The translations under genes and the position numbers were made by a program. A DNA stretch of 64,000 nt. It comes from Bacillota bacterium. GTDB taxonomy: Bacteria; Bacillota; Clostridia; Christensenellales; UMGS416. Positions 26,144 through 34,027 of this stretch are shown here, piece after piece. Position 1 is the stretch's first letter. The number at the start of each line of letters is the position of its first letter. Under the pieces are notes generated by a model. The model was not told the origin of the DNA. It ran no database searches and saw only the letters and a list, made by a program, of their open reading frames with translations. The stretch lies in NCBI GenBank assembly GCA_023410875.1, contig JAEYPH010000031.1, positions 1 through 64,000 on the forward strand. Direction: 5' to 3'.

Positions 26144-26833
26144 TTACTCAACAGAAGGTAGCCCCGCCACATTGTTCACCGGCAGCGAGAACACGATGGT
26201 CTTGGCGTCGGTGTGCAGGCCGTTTTTTTCGGAGATGGCGTCCATGATGCGGGCGCGGTCCTCGCGCTTGACCAGTATGAAAAGCATCTCCTTCTCCGGG
26301 TGGATGGGCACGCCGAAGAACTTCTCCGCCTGCTTGGTGCCCACGCGCCGGGCGTGCAGCACCGTGCCGCCGGGCACGCCCACGGCCCGGGCGGCGTCCA
26401 TGACGTCGTCCACATAGCCCAGATTGGTCACGGCGATGATCAGGTCGTGGTGGAAATCCTGTTCCATGGAGGCTCCTCCTTGCTCGTGCAGCGATCCGCG
26501 CAGGCAGCGCTCGGCCCTTTCGGTCACGATGGCGCTCAAAGGAATGGAAAAAGCGATGCCCTTATCCAGCGGGCCAGGGTAAAGCTGCCGGCCGACCATG
26601 AGCAGCAGCTCCTTGGACAGGCTCAGCGGCATGGTGCTGAAGATGAAATCCTTGGCGGATTCGTCCAGGCCCAGATAGGCCAGCGCCTTGCCCTTGGCGG
26701 TGCCGCGGCCCAGCGCCACCAGGTTGAAGGTGACGCCGCTGCGGGCAAACCATTCGGTCACGCGGTCAGCCTTGCCCCGCTTGACCGCCACGATGGTCAA
26801 GACGAGAGGGTCCCCGGTATGTCCGTGCGTCAT
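26144..26833 (-). CDS. tandem PII-like regulatory protein partnered with a DUF1538 membrane protein
   Basis: This 229-residue soluble protein consists of two PII/CutA-like ferredoxin folds (about 10-105 and 125-225): LTIVAVKRGKADRVTEWF and IIAVTNLGYVDDVMDAAR, with GVPGGTVLHARR resembling the T-loop/Walker-like part of PII. Its ATG overlaps the stop of the DUF1538 gene by four bases (ATGA). By analogy with GlnK-AmtB, it may gate or sense for the neighbouring transporter. Ligand and modification are unknown. Confidence 0.75.
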   Translation of the reverse strand: MTHGHTGDPLVLTIVAVKRGKADRVTEWFARSGVTFNLVALGRGTAKGKALAYLGLDESAKDFIFSTMPLSLSKELLLMVGRQLYPGPLDKGIAFSIPLSAIVTERAERCLRGSLHEQGGASMEQDFHHDLIIAVTNLGYVDDVMDAARAVGVPGGTVLHARRVGTKQAEKFFGVPIHPEKEMLFILVKREDRARIMDAISEKNGLHTDAKTIVFSLPVNNVAGLPSVE

Positions 26834-28533
26834 GTCGTTTCCTTTCGCCCGGCGTCGTCGCCGGGCAGCGGAAGAGCCGGCTGCGCCGGAGTGGGCTCTA
26901 CCGTCTCGGGCTCATCCAAAGGCTGCTCCTGTGGTTCTTCGAGCGGGACGGCTTGCGGCTCCTGCGGCAGTTCCTCGGGCAGCTCCGGGGGCTCCTCCAC
27001 GGGCAGCGGTTGTACGGGCAAGTCCTCCGGGCTGTCGTCCTCTTCCTCGAACTCTTGAGGCGTTACGTCCAGGGCAGAACTGCGACGGGATTTTATGCCA
27101 TACATAATACCCAGAATCTGCAAGGTAATCAATGGCATCATGGCCACCATCGCAATGACGCCAAAGGCATCGGTCATGATGTTGCCGCCCACGGCCTTGC
27201 AGATGCCCACGGCAAAGGGCAGCAGAAAGGCTGCGGTCATCGTGCCGCTGGCCACACCGCCGGCATCGAAGGCGATGGAAGTGAAGAGCTTTGGCGAAAA
27301 CAGCGTGAGCGCCAGCGCCAGGATGTACCCTGGGGCCAGCATCAGCCAGATGTTGATGCCCAACAGCACCCGCAGCACCGAGAGCACCAGCGCCAGGCTG
27401 ACCCCTGCGGCCAGGCCCAGCATCATCATGCGCCGGGAGATGGCGCCGGAAGTGATTTCCTCGATCTGATGGGTCAGCAGGTGCACCGCCGGCTCGGCGT
27501 AGACGACCGAGAAGCCCAGCACAGCGCTCAAAGGCAGCAGCACCCAGTTGTAGGGCAGCGCCGCCAGCGTGGAGCCCAGCTTCTGCCCGGCGGGCATGAA
27601 GCCGATGTTGACGCCGGTCAAAAAGACCGCCAGGCCCACCAGCGTGTAGCCGATGCCGATGCCGATGCGGATGAGCGCCGTGCGGCTTAGCTTCAGCCGC
27701 ACGACCTGGAACAGGCCGAAGATCACGATGATGGGCAGCAGCACCGTGAGCACCTCGACAAAGAACTGCCCGAAGCCCCGGGCGAACACCAGGATGAGCT
27801 CACCCAGGCTGCCCACGGTGCCCGCGGTCGCAAAGGCATAGCCCGAACCCGTGGCGCTGTAGGACATGCCCATGATCAGCACCGCCAGGATGGGGCCGAT
27901 GGAGCACAGCGCGCAGATGCCGAAGCTGTCCTCCTCGGCGCTGGCGCCGCCGCGCACGGTGGAAATGCCCGCGCCCAGCGCCAGAATGAAGGGCACCGTG
28001 ATGGGCCCGGTCGTAACGCCGCCGGAATCGAAGGCCACAGCCAAAAAGTCCGGCGCGAACAGCGCCGCCGCGGCGAAAACCAGCGCATAGCCCGTGATGA
28101 ACAACACGGAGATGGAAAAGTGGAACAGGACGCGCAGCAGCGCCAGCACGAAAAAGGCGCCCACGCCGATGGCCACCGCCGCCACCAGCACCATGTCCGG
28201 CACGGCGGGCACCTGCTTGGTGAGCACCTGCAGGTCCGGCTCGGCGATGGTCACCACGACGCCCAATATAAAGCCGCTCAGGATGATCAGCCAAAGCTTG
28301 CGCGATTTGGTCAGCTCAAAGCCGATGGCCTCGCCCATGGGCATCATGGCCAGGTCCGCGCCCAGCGTGAAGATGCTCATGCCCACGATGAGCAGAGCCG
28401 TGCCGGCCAAAAACAACGCCAGCGTGCCCAGCGGCAGCGGCGCCAGCGTCAGGTGCAGCAGCAACACGATGGCGCTCACAGGCAATACGGACTGCGCCGA
28501 TTCGCGTATTTTGCCTGATAGCTTGCTCCACAT
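26830..28533 (-). CDS. DUF1538 multipass membrane protein (two tandem DUF1538 domains)
   Basis: The start is taken at ATG 28533, 11 bases after AGGAGG; ATG 28542 is two bases from the site and so less likely. The product has about 12 membrane helices in two homologous halves, each with an acidic turn (VTIAEPDLQVLTKQVP and VVYAEPAVHLLTHQIE) and a re-entrant-like FDSGGVTTGPITVPF or FDAGGVASGTMTAAF. The last 75 residues are a Pro/Glu-rich cytoplasmic tail. DUF1538 proteins have been reported as monovalent cation/proton antiporters (UmpAB, from memory). Coupling to a PII-like partner fits a regulated transporter. Confidence 0.8.
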   Translation of the reverse strand: MWSKLSGKIRESAQSVLPVSAIVLLLHLTLAPLPLGTLALFLAGTALLIVGMSIFTLGADLAMMPMGEAIGFELTKSRKLWLIILSGFILGVVVTIAEPDLQVLTKQVPAVPDMVLVAAVAIGVGAFFVLALLRVLFHFSISVLFITGYALVFAAAALFAPDFLAVAFDSGGVTTGPITVPFILALGAGISTVRGGASAEEDSFGICALCSIGPILAVLIMGMSYSATGSGYAFATAGTVGSLGELILVFARGFGQFFVEVLTVLLPIIVIFGLFQVVRLKLSRTALIRIGIGIGYTLVGLAVFLTGVNIGFMPAGQKLGSTLAALPYNWVLLPLSAVLGFSVVYAEPAVHLLTHQIEEITSGAISRRMMMLGLAAGVSLALVLSVLRVLLGINIWLMLAPGYILALALTLFSPKLFTSIAFDAGGVASGTMTAAFLLPFAVGICKAVGGNIMTDAFGVIAMVAMMPLITLQILGIMYGIKSRRSSALDVTPQEFEEEDDSPEDLPVQPLPVEEPPELPEELPQEPQAVPLEEPQEQPLDEPETVEPTPAQPALPLPGDDAGRKETT

Positions 28534-28555
28534 CCCCGGCATCCCCTCCTCGCTT

Positions 28556-28652
28556 TTCCTGGGCGACGCAGTTGCGTCGCCCAGGATTTGGCAGCTTGTT
28601 CTGGCTGCCATGATCGCCCGCCGCACATGTCGCCGGGCGATCTCTCGGCCTT
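28556..28652 (+). repeat. R2 intergenic repeat, copy d
   Basis: Hairpin GGGCGACGCAGTTGCGTCGCCC, then GATTTGGCAGCTTGTTCT, then hairpin GATCGCCCG...CGGGCGATC, follow the R2 order. It sits directly upstream of the DUF1538 start and faces copy e at 28975. Between them (28653-28970) I see no gene. Confidence 0.6.
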
Positions 28653-28974
28653 AACTTCCGGATATCCGGCTCATAATAGCTTTATAACATTTTCGCGGCG
28701 GCCGTGCCCCGCCCAGGCGGCTGCGCATATGCCTCGGTATTCTTGTTCTTATGTATTTCAACTGTTGTATAACGAACGATGGAATTCAAAGGTTACACTG
28801 CCCAATAACAGGCAAAAAAGAACGGCTCATCGATGCGCTTCTTCGCGCCGATTCGCCGCTTTTGCTGCCCGCACACCGATTTGTCACGACCAGTATACCG
28901 GAAAGGTTAAGCCTGTGTAAAGGAAAAGGCGCGCGCTATGGCGATGTTGGCAGGTTTGCGTTCACGCCGCGAGA

Positions 28975-29078
28975 AAAAGGCCTCCCGGCGACGGTTATCG
29001 CCGGGAGACTGATAAGCGCTGTATCCAGTCGTCTAAATCGCCGACGACGCAACCGCGTCGTCGGCGAAAGTGCGTTTA
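28975..29078 (-). repeat. R2 intergenic repeat, copy e
   Basis: On the minus strand: hairpin CCGACGACGCGGTTGCGTCGTCGG, GCGATTTAGACGACTGGATACAG, then hairpin CTCCCGGCGATAA/CGTCGCCGGGAG. It ends at the stop codon of the exported protein gene, just as copy c ends at the methyltransferase stop. Confidence 0.6.
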
Positions 29079-29960
29079 GCACTCCACGTCCCGGTCATCC
29101 CACACGCCCTTCACATAGAAGTTGACGATCTGCAGGTTTTTGTCCACCGTCACAACGATGACCCTGCCGTCGCTGAGCGTCACGGAAACCTCGGGGCCGT
29201 TCTTCACATTTTCCACCTTGGCGATGGCAGCCTGGCCCAGAATCCCCTTGTCTTCCACGAACTTGCGGGCCGCCGCGGCCATCTGCTTCAGGGTGTCCTC
29301 GGAGTATGTCCCGCTCTGCGGCATGTCTTTGACCAGCCCGCCGGAGATCACCTCGCCGGTTTCGGCCTTGAGTGACAGCCCCGCCACAATGTCGCCGTCA
29401 TCGGCGCCGTCGCCGATCAGCTGGAAGGACCACACCGGAATGCTGCCGGGCTGCGCCGGCTCGCCGTAATCCGATTCTTCGGTGTGCAGCAGCACCAGCA
29501 GCATCTTTTTGCCTGCGAAGGCCTTGCTCAGAAGCAGGGGCTCATAAAGCTCGCCGCTGCCGTACACCGTGGCCAGGTCGCTGCTGAAGGTGTCGATGAC
29601 CACGCAGTCCTGCGCGTCCAGGCCGTAATAATCCTGAAATCCCTTTTTGGCCAGGGCGATGGCCTGGTCCGCCGTTATGATCCCCGAGGGGATTGTCTTG
29701 GGCGTCAGCCCCTTGCCGGCTGTGGCAGTGGCGGCGGGCGCATCCGCGGGCTTCTGCGTCTCTGCCGGGTCCGCGTTGTTTTTGTTTGCCGGCTGCTCTG
29801 TGGCAGCCGCACCGAGTTCCATCGGTTTGTTCTTTTCGTTGTTCTTTGAGAATGCCAGCGCCGTATGCGCCAGCGTGAAGCTTCCGCCAAGCACCAGCGC
29901 AACCATGATGACCAAAAGCGTCTGCTTGGCAATGGTCCTGAGTTTATCCTTGATTCCCAT
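29076..29960 (-). CDS. exported protein of unknown function in a two-component operon
   Basis: This 294-residue protein has an N-terminal membrane/signal segment (about 13-36) and a low-complexity Lys/Asn/Ala/Pro linker (about 38-85). A globular C-terminal part follows, with two strand-rich segments (VPVWSFQLIG..., VSVTLSDGRVIVVTVDKNLQI) reminiscent of PepSY or FMN-binding-like small domains, but I do not recognise the family. It is the third gene of an operon after a response regulator and kinase (78-base gap), so it may be an accessory or sensed extracytoplasmic factor. Confidence 0.7.
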   Translation of the reverse strand: MGIKDKLRTIAKQTLLVIMVALVLGGSFTLAHTALAFSKNNEKNKPMELGAAATEQPANKNNADPAETQKPADAPAATATAGKGLTPKTIPSGIITADQAIALAKKGFQDYYGLDAQDCVVIDTFSSDLATVYGSGELYEPLLLSKAFAGKKMLLVLLHTEESDYGEPAQPGSIPVWSFQLIGDGADDGDIVAGLSLKAETGEVISGGLVKDMPQSGTYSEDTLKQMAAAARKFVEDKGILGQAAIAKVENVKNGPEVSVTLSDGRVIVVTVDKNLQIVNFYVKGVWDDRDVEC

Positions 29961-30038
29961 CTGTAGAACCTCGCTTTCTTGATCTTGGGCCCTGCATCAA
30001 GAATAGCAGCCGGATTTCATGAAAGTTTCACCCGGATG

Positions 30039-31487
30039 TCATGGAGTTGTCAAATCGTCGGCGGCTGCGGCATGCGCCGCAAAGCGGATGCTGACGGTGG
30101 TACCCATGCCCTTCTCGCTGGCAAAGCGCAGGTCGGCCCCATGCACCTGGGCGATGACCTTGCAGATGGACAGGCCCAACCCCATGCCGCCCGCCTCTCG
30201 GGAGCGGGATTTGTCCACCCGGTAGAATGGCTCGGTGATCCGCTGGAGCTCTTCCTGCTCCATACCCACGCCGTGGTCGGCCACGGTGAGGACCGCCTGG
30301 TCGCCCTCCCGCGACGCGGAAAGCTCTATGCTGCCGCCGGGCCGTGACGCCAGTATGGCGTTGTCCAGCAAATTTGTGATCAGCACGATCATCAAATCCA
30401 TATCGCAGACGAAGGAGACATCCGCCGGCGTTACAGCCAACGTGAGATTCGCCTGTTCCAGCCGCGGCTGCACCGCCAGGCGAACAGCCTCCAAAATGTC
30501 CTGGGCGGCAAAGGGCCGAAGCTTCAAGTCTGCCTGGTCCAGCAGCACGAGATCCACCATCTTCTTGGAGAGCCTGTTCAGGCGCAGGCCTTCGGTGTAG
30601 ATGTACTCCACGGCCTGCTCCCGGGCCTCAGCGCCGCCGGCGCCTGTTCTGAGCGCGTTGGCGTAGCCGATGATGGACGTAAGCGGCGTTTTGACCTCGT
30701 GGGTGAAGCTTTGTATGAACCGCTGCTGGCGGGCGTTGCGCTCGTTGAGCTCGCTGATCCTGTTTTCCACTGCGTCTGCCATGCAGTTGAAGTTGTGCGC
30801 CAGAGCGCCGGTTTCATCCTTGGAGGACAGCTCCGCCCTGCTGTGATAGTCGCCCTCGGCGATGCGCTGCGCGCTGTGGGAAAGGGTGCGCAGGGACCGG
30901 GTGATCAGCCTGGACACAAAATACAGCGAGACCCCGGCCAACACGGTCATCAGCAGCCCCAACACCAGAAACAGCCGGGTCAGCATGGCTCTCAGGCGAT
31001 AGACGGGGCTGATGTCGCGGGTCAGCATAAAGCGGTAATCCGTGTCCTGAAAGCGGAACCACTTCATGAGCGCCAACTGCTCCGAACCGTCGGCGCCGAA
31101 TATGGCGTAGTGGCTCTGCTGAGGATCGTCGCCGGCGGCCCGGAGAGCAGCCAGCCCTTCCTCGGGCGGTTGGTCGCTGTAGACGACGGCTTGCCGGGTC
31201 TCGATCAGCCCATGGGTATTGGCTGACCGGTAGTAGCTCATCGTGTTGGCAATGGTCTGGGCGATGATGTCCTGTGTCATGTAATCCCGGTTGCCCAGCC
31301 GGACCGCCACCGTGCTCAGGTCCGACTGCACGGCCAGCGCGATCAGGTCATATTCCCGCAGGGAGCTTTCGATCTCCCGCTGCAGGTTCAGCCTGTGGTT
31401 GTTGATGACCTGAATGGTCCCGCCCACGTTATAGAGCACGGCGAACACGACCAGCCCCGAGGCCATGATCTTCTGCCATATCTTCAT
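30039..31487 (-). CDS. sensor histidine kinase
   Basis: This 482-residue kinase starts at ATG 31487, one base after the regulator stop codon. It has a membrane helix at about 8-28, an extracytoplasmic sensor region (29-165), a second helix (170-193), HAMP (about 190-245), HisKA with FTHEVKTPLTS (His263), and HATPase with NLLDNAILAS, VADHGVGM and GMGLGLSICK. The EVKTP form of the H box resembles antimicrobial-peptide-sensing kinases. Translation is coupled to the regulator. Confidence 0.94.
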   Translation of the reverse strand: MKIWQKIMASGLVVFAVLYNVGGTIQVINNHRLNLQREIESSLREYDLIALAVQSDLSTVAVRLGNRDYMTQDIIAQTIANTMSYYRSANTHGLIETRQAVVYSDQPPEEGLAALRAAGDDPQQSHYAIFGADGSEQLALMKWFRFQDTDYRFMLTRDISPVYRLRAMLTRLFLVLGLLMTVLAGVSLYFVSRLITRSLRTLSHSAQRIAEGDYHSRAELSSKDETGALAHNFNCMADAVENRISELNERNARQQRFIQSFTHEVKTPLTSIIGYANALRTGAGGAEAREQAVEYIYTEGLRLNRLSKKMVDLVLLDQADLKLRPFAAQDILEAVRLAVQPRLEQANLTLAVTPADVSFVCDMDLMIVLITNLLDNAILASRPGGSIELSASREGDQAVLTVADHGVGMEQEELQRITEPFYRVDKSRSREAGGMGLGLSICKVIAQVHGADLRFASEKGMGTTVSIRFAAHAAAADDLTTP

Positions 31488-31488
31488 G

Positions 31489-32142
31489 TCAATGCTCCAG
31501 CCGGTAGCCGACTTTGTATACTGTGACGATCTTGTCGTGCCAATCCAGCTTCTGGCGTAGCTTCTGTATGTGGGTGTCCACGGTGCGGGAGCCGCCGTAG
31601 TACTCATATTCCCATACCTGCGACAGGATTTGCTCCCGCGTGAGCACGCGGCCCGGATGGCGCACCAGCAGCGTCAGCAGGTCGTACTCCTTGGCGCTCA
31701 TCTCCACGGCGCAGCCCCTGTGCTCCACGACGTGCCGGACCGGGTCGATGGTCACATCCTCAAAGTGCAGCACATCCTCCCGCTTGCCGTATCTGCGCAG
31801 CACTGCCTCCACGCGGGCCAGGAGCTCCAGGTCGTCGAAGGGCTTGGTGATATAATCGTCGGCGCCCAGCCTCAGCCCGCGTATCTTATCGGCGGTGTCG
31901 GCAACCGCCGTGAGGAAGATGACCGGCACCTCCTCTGTGCGCAGCTTTTGCATCAGCTCAAAGCCGCTCATTTCCGGCAGCATGATGTCCAGCAGGATCA
32001 AGTCGATGGTCGTGGCCTGCATGATCGCCAGGGCTGCCGAGGGGGTGGGCGCTTCCAGCGCGCGGTAACCCGCCGCCTCCAGATGCAGCCGGATCAAATT
32101 GGATATGGCCTTTTCATCGTCTACGATCAGGATCGTCGTCAT
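31489..32142 (-). CDS. OmpR/PhoB-family response regulator
   Basis: This 217-residue regulator has a receiver domain with Asp9/Asp8 acidic pair, phosphoacceptor Asp52 (LILLDIMLPEM) and a KPF lysine near 102. A winged helix follows (MSAKEYDLLTLL, SRTVDTHIQKLRQKL). It heads a three-gene operon with a kinase and an exported protein. A good promoter lies about 50-75 bases upstream. Confidence 0.95.
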   Translation of the reverse strand: MTTILIVDDEKAISNLIRLHLEAAGYRALEAPTPSAALAIMQATTIDLILLDIMLPEMSGFELMQKLRTEEVPVIFLTAVADTADKIRGLRLGADDYITKPFDDLELLARVEAVLRRYGKREDVLHFEDVTIDPVRHVVEHRGCAVEMSAKEYDLLTLLVRHPGRVLTREQILSQVWEYEYYGGSRTVDTHIQKLRQKLDWHDKIVTVYKVGYRLEH

Positions 32143-32190
32143 GGGTTCCTCGCTGAAGTAAGGTTGTTCTTATATATCTTAGCATGGACA

Positions 32191-32219
32191 TATAAAAAGG
32201 GACATGGCATAGATGTCAA
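32191..32219 (-). promoter_or_regulatory. sigma-A-type promoter for the second two-component operon
   Basis: On the minus strand TTGACA (32214-32219) is followed after 17 bases by TTTATA (32191-32196). A second TTGACA lies about ten bases further upstream, forming a direct TTTGACA/CTTGACA pair that could be an operator. Confidence 0.6.
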
Positions 32220-32269
32220 GCTTTTGTCAAATGTCTTCTGGCACACTCTATTGTTCCTCCGGCCTATGA

Positions 32270-32308
32270 TATAAAACAAAAGGCAAAGAGTGCGCGACTC
32301 TTTGCCTC
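32270..32308 (-). terminator. intrinsic terminator after the 61-residue ORF and YkuK gene
   Basis: On the minus strand the perfect stem AGGCAAAGAGT/ACTCTTTGCCT with a five-base loop is followed by TTTTGTTTT. Confidence 0.85.
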
Positions 32309-32325
32309 ATCACCGGCGCAACCCG

Positions 32326-32511
32326 TTAATCCGCCTTTCGCCCTTTCGGCCGCTTCCTGCGGAAGATGCTTTTGAGGAACATAAAGGCCTCGCTGTTGAT
32401 GCTGGGCAATATGGCATGGGGCGAGGTGGCGGCGCTTCCCATGTAGAACTTCTGAACGATCTGCAGCTTTTCGTCTTCCATCGGTTCGGATTCCCTGTTG
32501 GTGGGCTTCAT
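32326..32511 (-). CDS. small basic-tailed protein of unknown function
   Basis: This is a 61-residue ORF with an excellent ribosome site (AAGGAGG nine bases before the ATG). It lies between the YkuK gene and a strong terminator, which makes it likely to be real. The C-terminus is very basic (FRRKRPKGRKAD) and the middle has an Ile/Phe-rich segment; no family is recognised. It is probably co-transcribed with the upstream YkuK gene. Confidence 0.6.
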   Translation of the reverse strand: MKPTNRESEPMEDEKLQIVQKFYMGSAATSPHAILPSINSEAFMFLKSIFRRKRPKGRKAD

Positions 32512-32562
32512 CGTGCAAAACCTCCTTGCAGTGTCTGCTCCCCATGGCCTGAATATATTTCG

Positions 32563-33102
32563 CTAGAGCACCTTCGTATGCCTGTCGGCATAGCTGCTGG
32601 CGCACACGCTCTCGGGCTTTACCCGGGGGATGAAGGCCAGGCCCTTGGCCATGCCCACAAGCTCGGCCAGATAGGCCTTTGTGGGCCCTTTCTCGCCGGC
32701 GTCTATGTGAAACTCCAGATCGATGTCGCCGTGGCCGCCCAGCGTGCCGTAGATGGCGTCCAGCCTGTGCTCGTCGAAGAGGTAGGCCAGCTGCAGCGAG
32801 CTTAAGGTCTCCATGGATAGCTTCTCCCGCAGGTTCTTGAGCGGCCGGCGTAAATAGCAGCGGGTGAAAAAACCGATGGCCCCCTTGCCCCGGCGGTGCA
32901 CCAGCACGCAGGAAACCAGAGCGGCGTCCTCGTTGTTGCTCTGGGAATCGCTGCCCACGGAAATGCAATAGCTCTCGTTGGGCTCCTCGCGCAGGAAGTC
33001 CAGGATGCGCGCGAAGACCTCGCGAAAGGGGATCACGCCGAAGCGCATGGAGTGGAACAAGGTGTCGTCATTGAGGATGACGGCGGTCGAGCGGTTTCTC
33101 AT
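32563..33102 (-). CDS. YkuK-family RNase H-like protein
   Basis: This 179-residue protein follows AAGGAGG. It resembles B. subtilis YkuK (DUF458): ISVGSDSQSNNEDAALVSCVLVHR gives the first Asp-bearing strand of an RNase H-like fold, and IDLEFHIDAGEKGPTKAYLAELVGMAKG carries the later acidic and helical part. Known members have no firmly established substrate. There is no signal peptide, so it is cytoplasmic. Confidence 0.85.
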   Translation of the reverse strand: MRNRSTAVILNDDTLFHSMRFGVIPFREVFARILDFLREEPNESYCISVGSDSQSNNEDAALVSCVLVHRRGKGAIGFFTRCYLRRPLKNLREKLSMETLSSLQLAYLFDEHRLDAIYGTLGGHGDIDLEFHIDAGEKGPTKAYLAELVGMAKGLAFIPRVKPESVCASSYADRHTKVL

Positions 33103-33169
33103 ACAGCCTCCTTACCCCATAGTATGCCCGGATCAAGGCGCAATGCCCGCAGCCGGGCGCAACGGACGG

Positions 33170-33210
33170 AAAAAAGACAACGCCCCGGCGCTGCGGCGCA
33201 GGAGCGTTGC
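33170..33210 (-). terminator. intrinsic terminator after the DUF4870-like gene
   Basis: On the minus strand CAACGC...GCGTTG outer arms with an inner GCGCC/GGCGC-type stem are followed by TCTTTTTT. Confidence 0.75.
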
Positions 33211-33231
33211 ATCGTCGTCATTTCCGGATAT

Positions 33232-33612
33232 TTATTTGAAAAGGTTCACCACGTTCTTCTCAGCAAAATCGCCGGCGTACGGCACGCGGAAATCGTTGCC
33301 CTGGGCCACCTTGATGATGATGAGGATCGTGTAGACGCAGTAAGCGGCGCCGATCAGGAATTGCACAATCCCGATGATGATCGGAAGGATGATCGTGATC
33401 GCAAGGATCGCGGAGAGGATCCACCCAATGAGATTGACGATCCAGAATGCACCGCTGAGGACCACCGCCTGCGCGCAGTGGAACCGCACCTTGGCGTCAT
33501 CCTTCACGACGGCCAGACCGATTAACCCGAGAACAAAGCCGAGGATGTACGAGAGATAAATCCAAATGGTATTGTCGCTTTTGACTGCGGGCTGAGGATT
33601 GGGCTGAGCCAT
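33232..33612 (-). CDS. DUF4870-like small membrane protein
   Basis: This 126-residue protein starts at ATG 33612, with GGGAGG upstream. After a Pro/Gln-rich N-terminus it has three membrane segments with the family words YILGFVLGLIGL, VRFHCAQAVVLSGAFWIVNLIGW and IIIGIVQFLIGAAYCVYTIL, and ends VVNLFK. DUF4870/Tic20-like proteins of this size are widespread and uncharacterised. It has its own promoter at 33645-33672 and a terminator downstream. Confidence 0.8.
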   Translation of the reverse strand: MAQPNPQPAVKSDNTIWIYLSYILGFVLGLIGLAVVKDDAKVRFHCAQAVVLSGAFWIVNLIGWILSAILAITIILPIIIGIVQFLIGAAYCVYTILIIIKVAQGNDFRVPYAGDFAEKNVVNLFK

Positions 33613-33644
33613 GATGATACCTCCCAATTAATATGGATAAGAAC

Positions 33645-33672
33645 ATTATACCATTCCACCATATAGATTCAA
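33645..33672 (-). promoter_or_regulatory. sigma-A-type promoter of the DUF4870-like gene
   Basis: Minus strand TTGAAT (33667-33672), a 16-base spacer, then TATAAT (33645-33650), 32 bases before the ATG. Confidence 0.6.
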
Positions 33673-33700
33673 CATGATCTTTTGATCAAAAATAGTTGAT

Positions 33701-33994
33701 TTATTGCTGCTGACCATGGTTTTGGGACAATGCCTCTGCCCGCGCGGGTGGCTGGCCGATGCCTGTGCCGGTGCGCTCCAGCATGCCGATCAGCAGCAGC
33801 GCGGTGATGCCGCCGAAGATGCCGGCGAACACGGCGCACGTGCGGTTGATGCGGCGGGTCTTGGCCAGATGGTTGGCGATGAACCCGCAGATAACGATTC
33901 TCCCTACCCCTACGAAGAGCAGGAGAATGGGGAGAAGTTGCATGAGCAGCGCTATATAATTGAATTCAGCGGGTTGCGATGTGCCGACGGCCAT
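33701..33994 (-). CDS. small membrane protein of unknown function
   Basis: This 97-residue ORF starts at ATG 33994, with AGGAGG seven bases upstream. It has two membrane helices (about 14-38 and 52-72) separated by a basic loop (HLAKTRRINRT) and a polar Gln-rich C-terminus. No family is recognised. It lies 33 bases after the DUF4349 gene on the same strand and may be in its operon. Confidence 0.6.
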   Translation of the reverse strand: MAVGTSQPAEFNYIALLMQLLPILLLFVGVGRIVICGFIANHLAKTRRINRTCAVFAGIFGGITALLLIGMLERTGTGIGQPPARAEALSQNHGQQQ

Positions 33995-34027
33995 GGTATT
34001 CCTCCTCATTGATGGATATCAAAGGTA

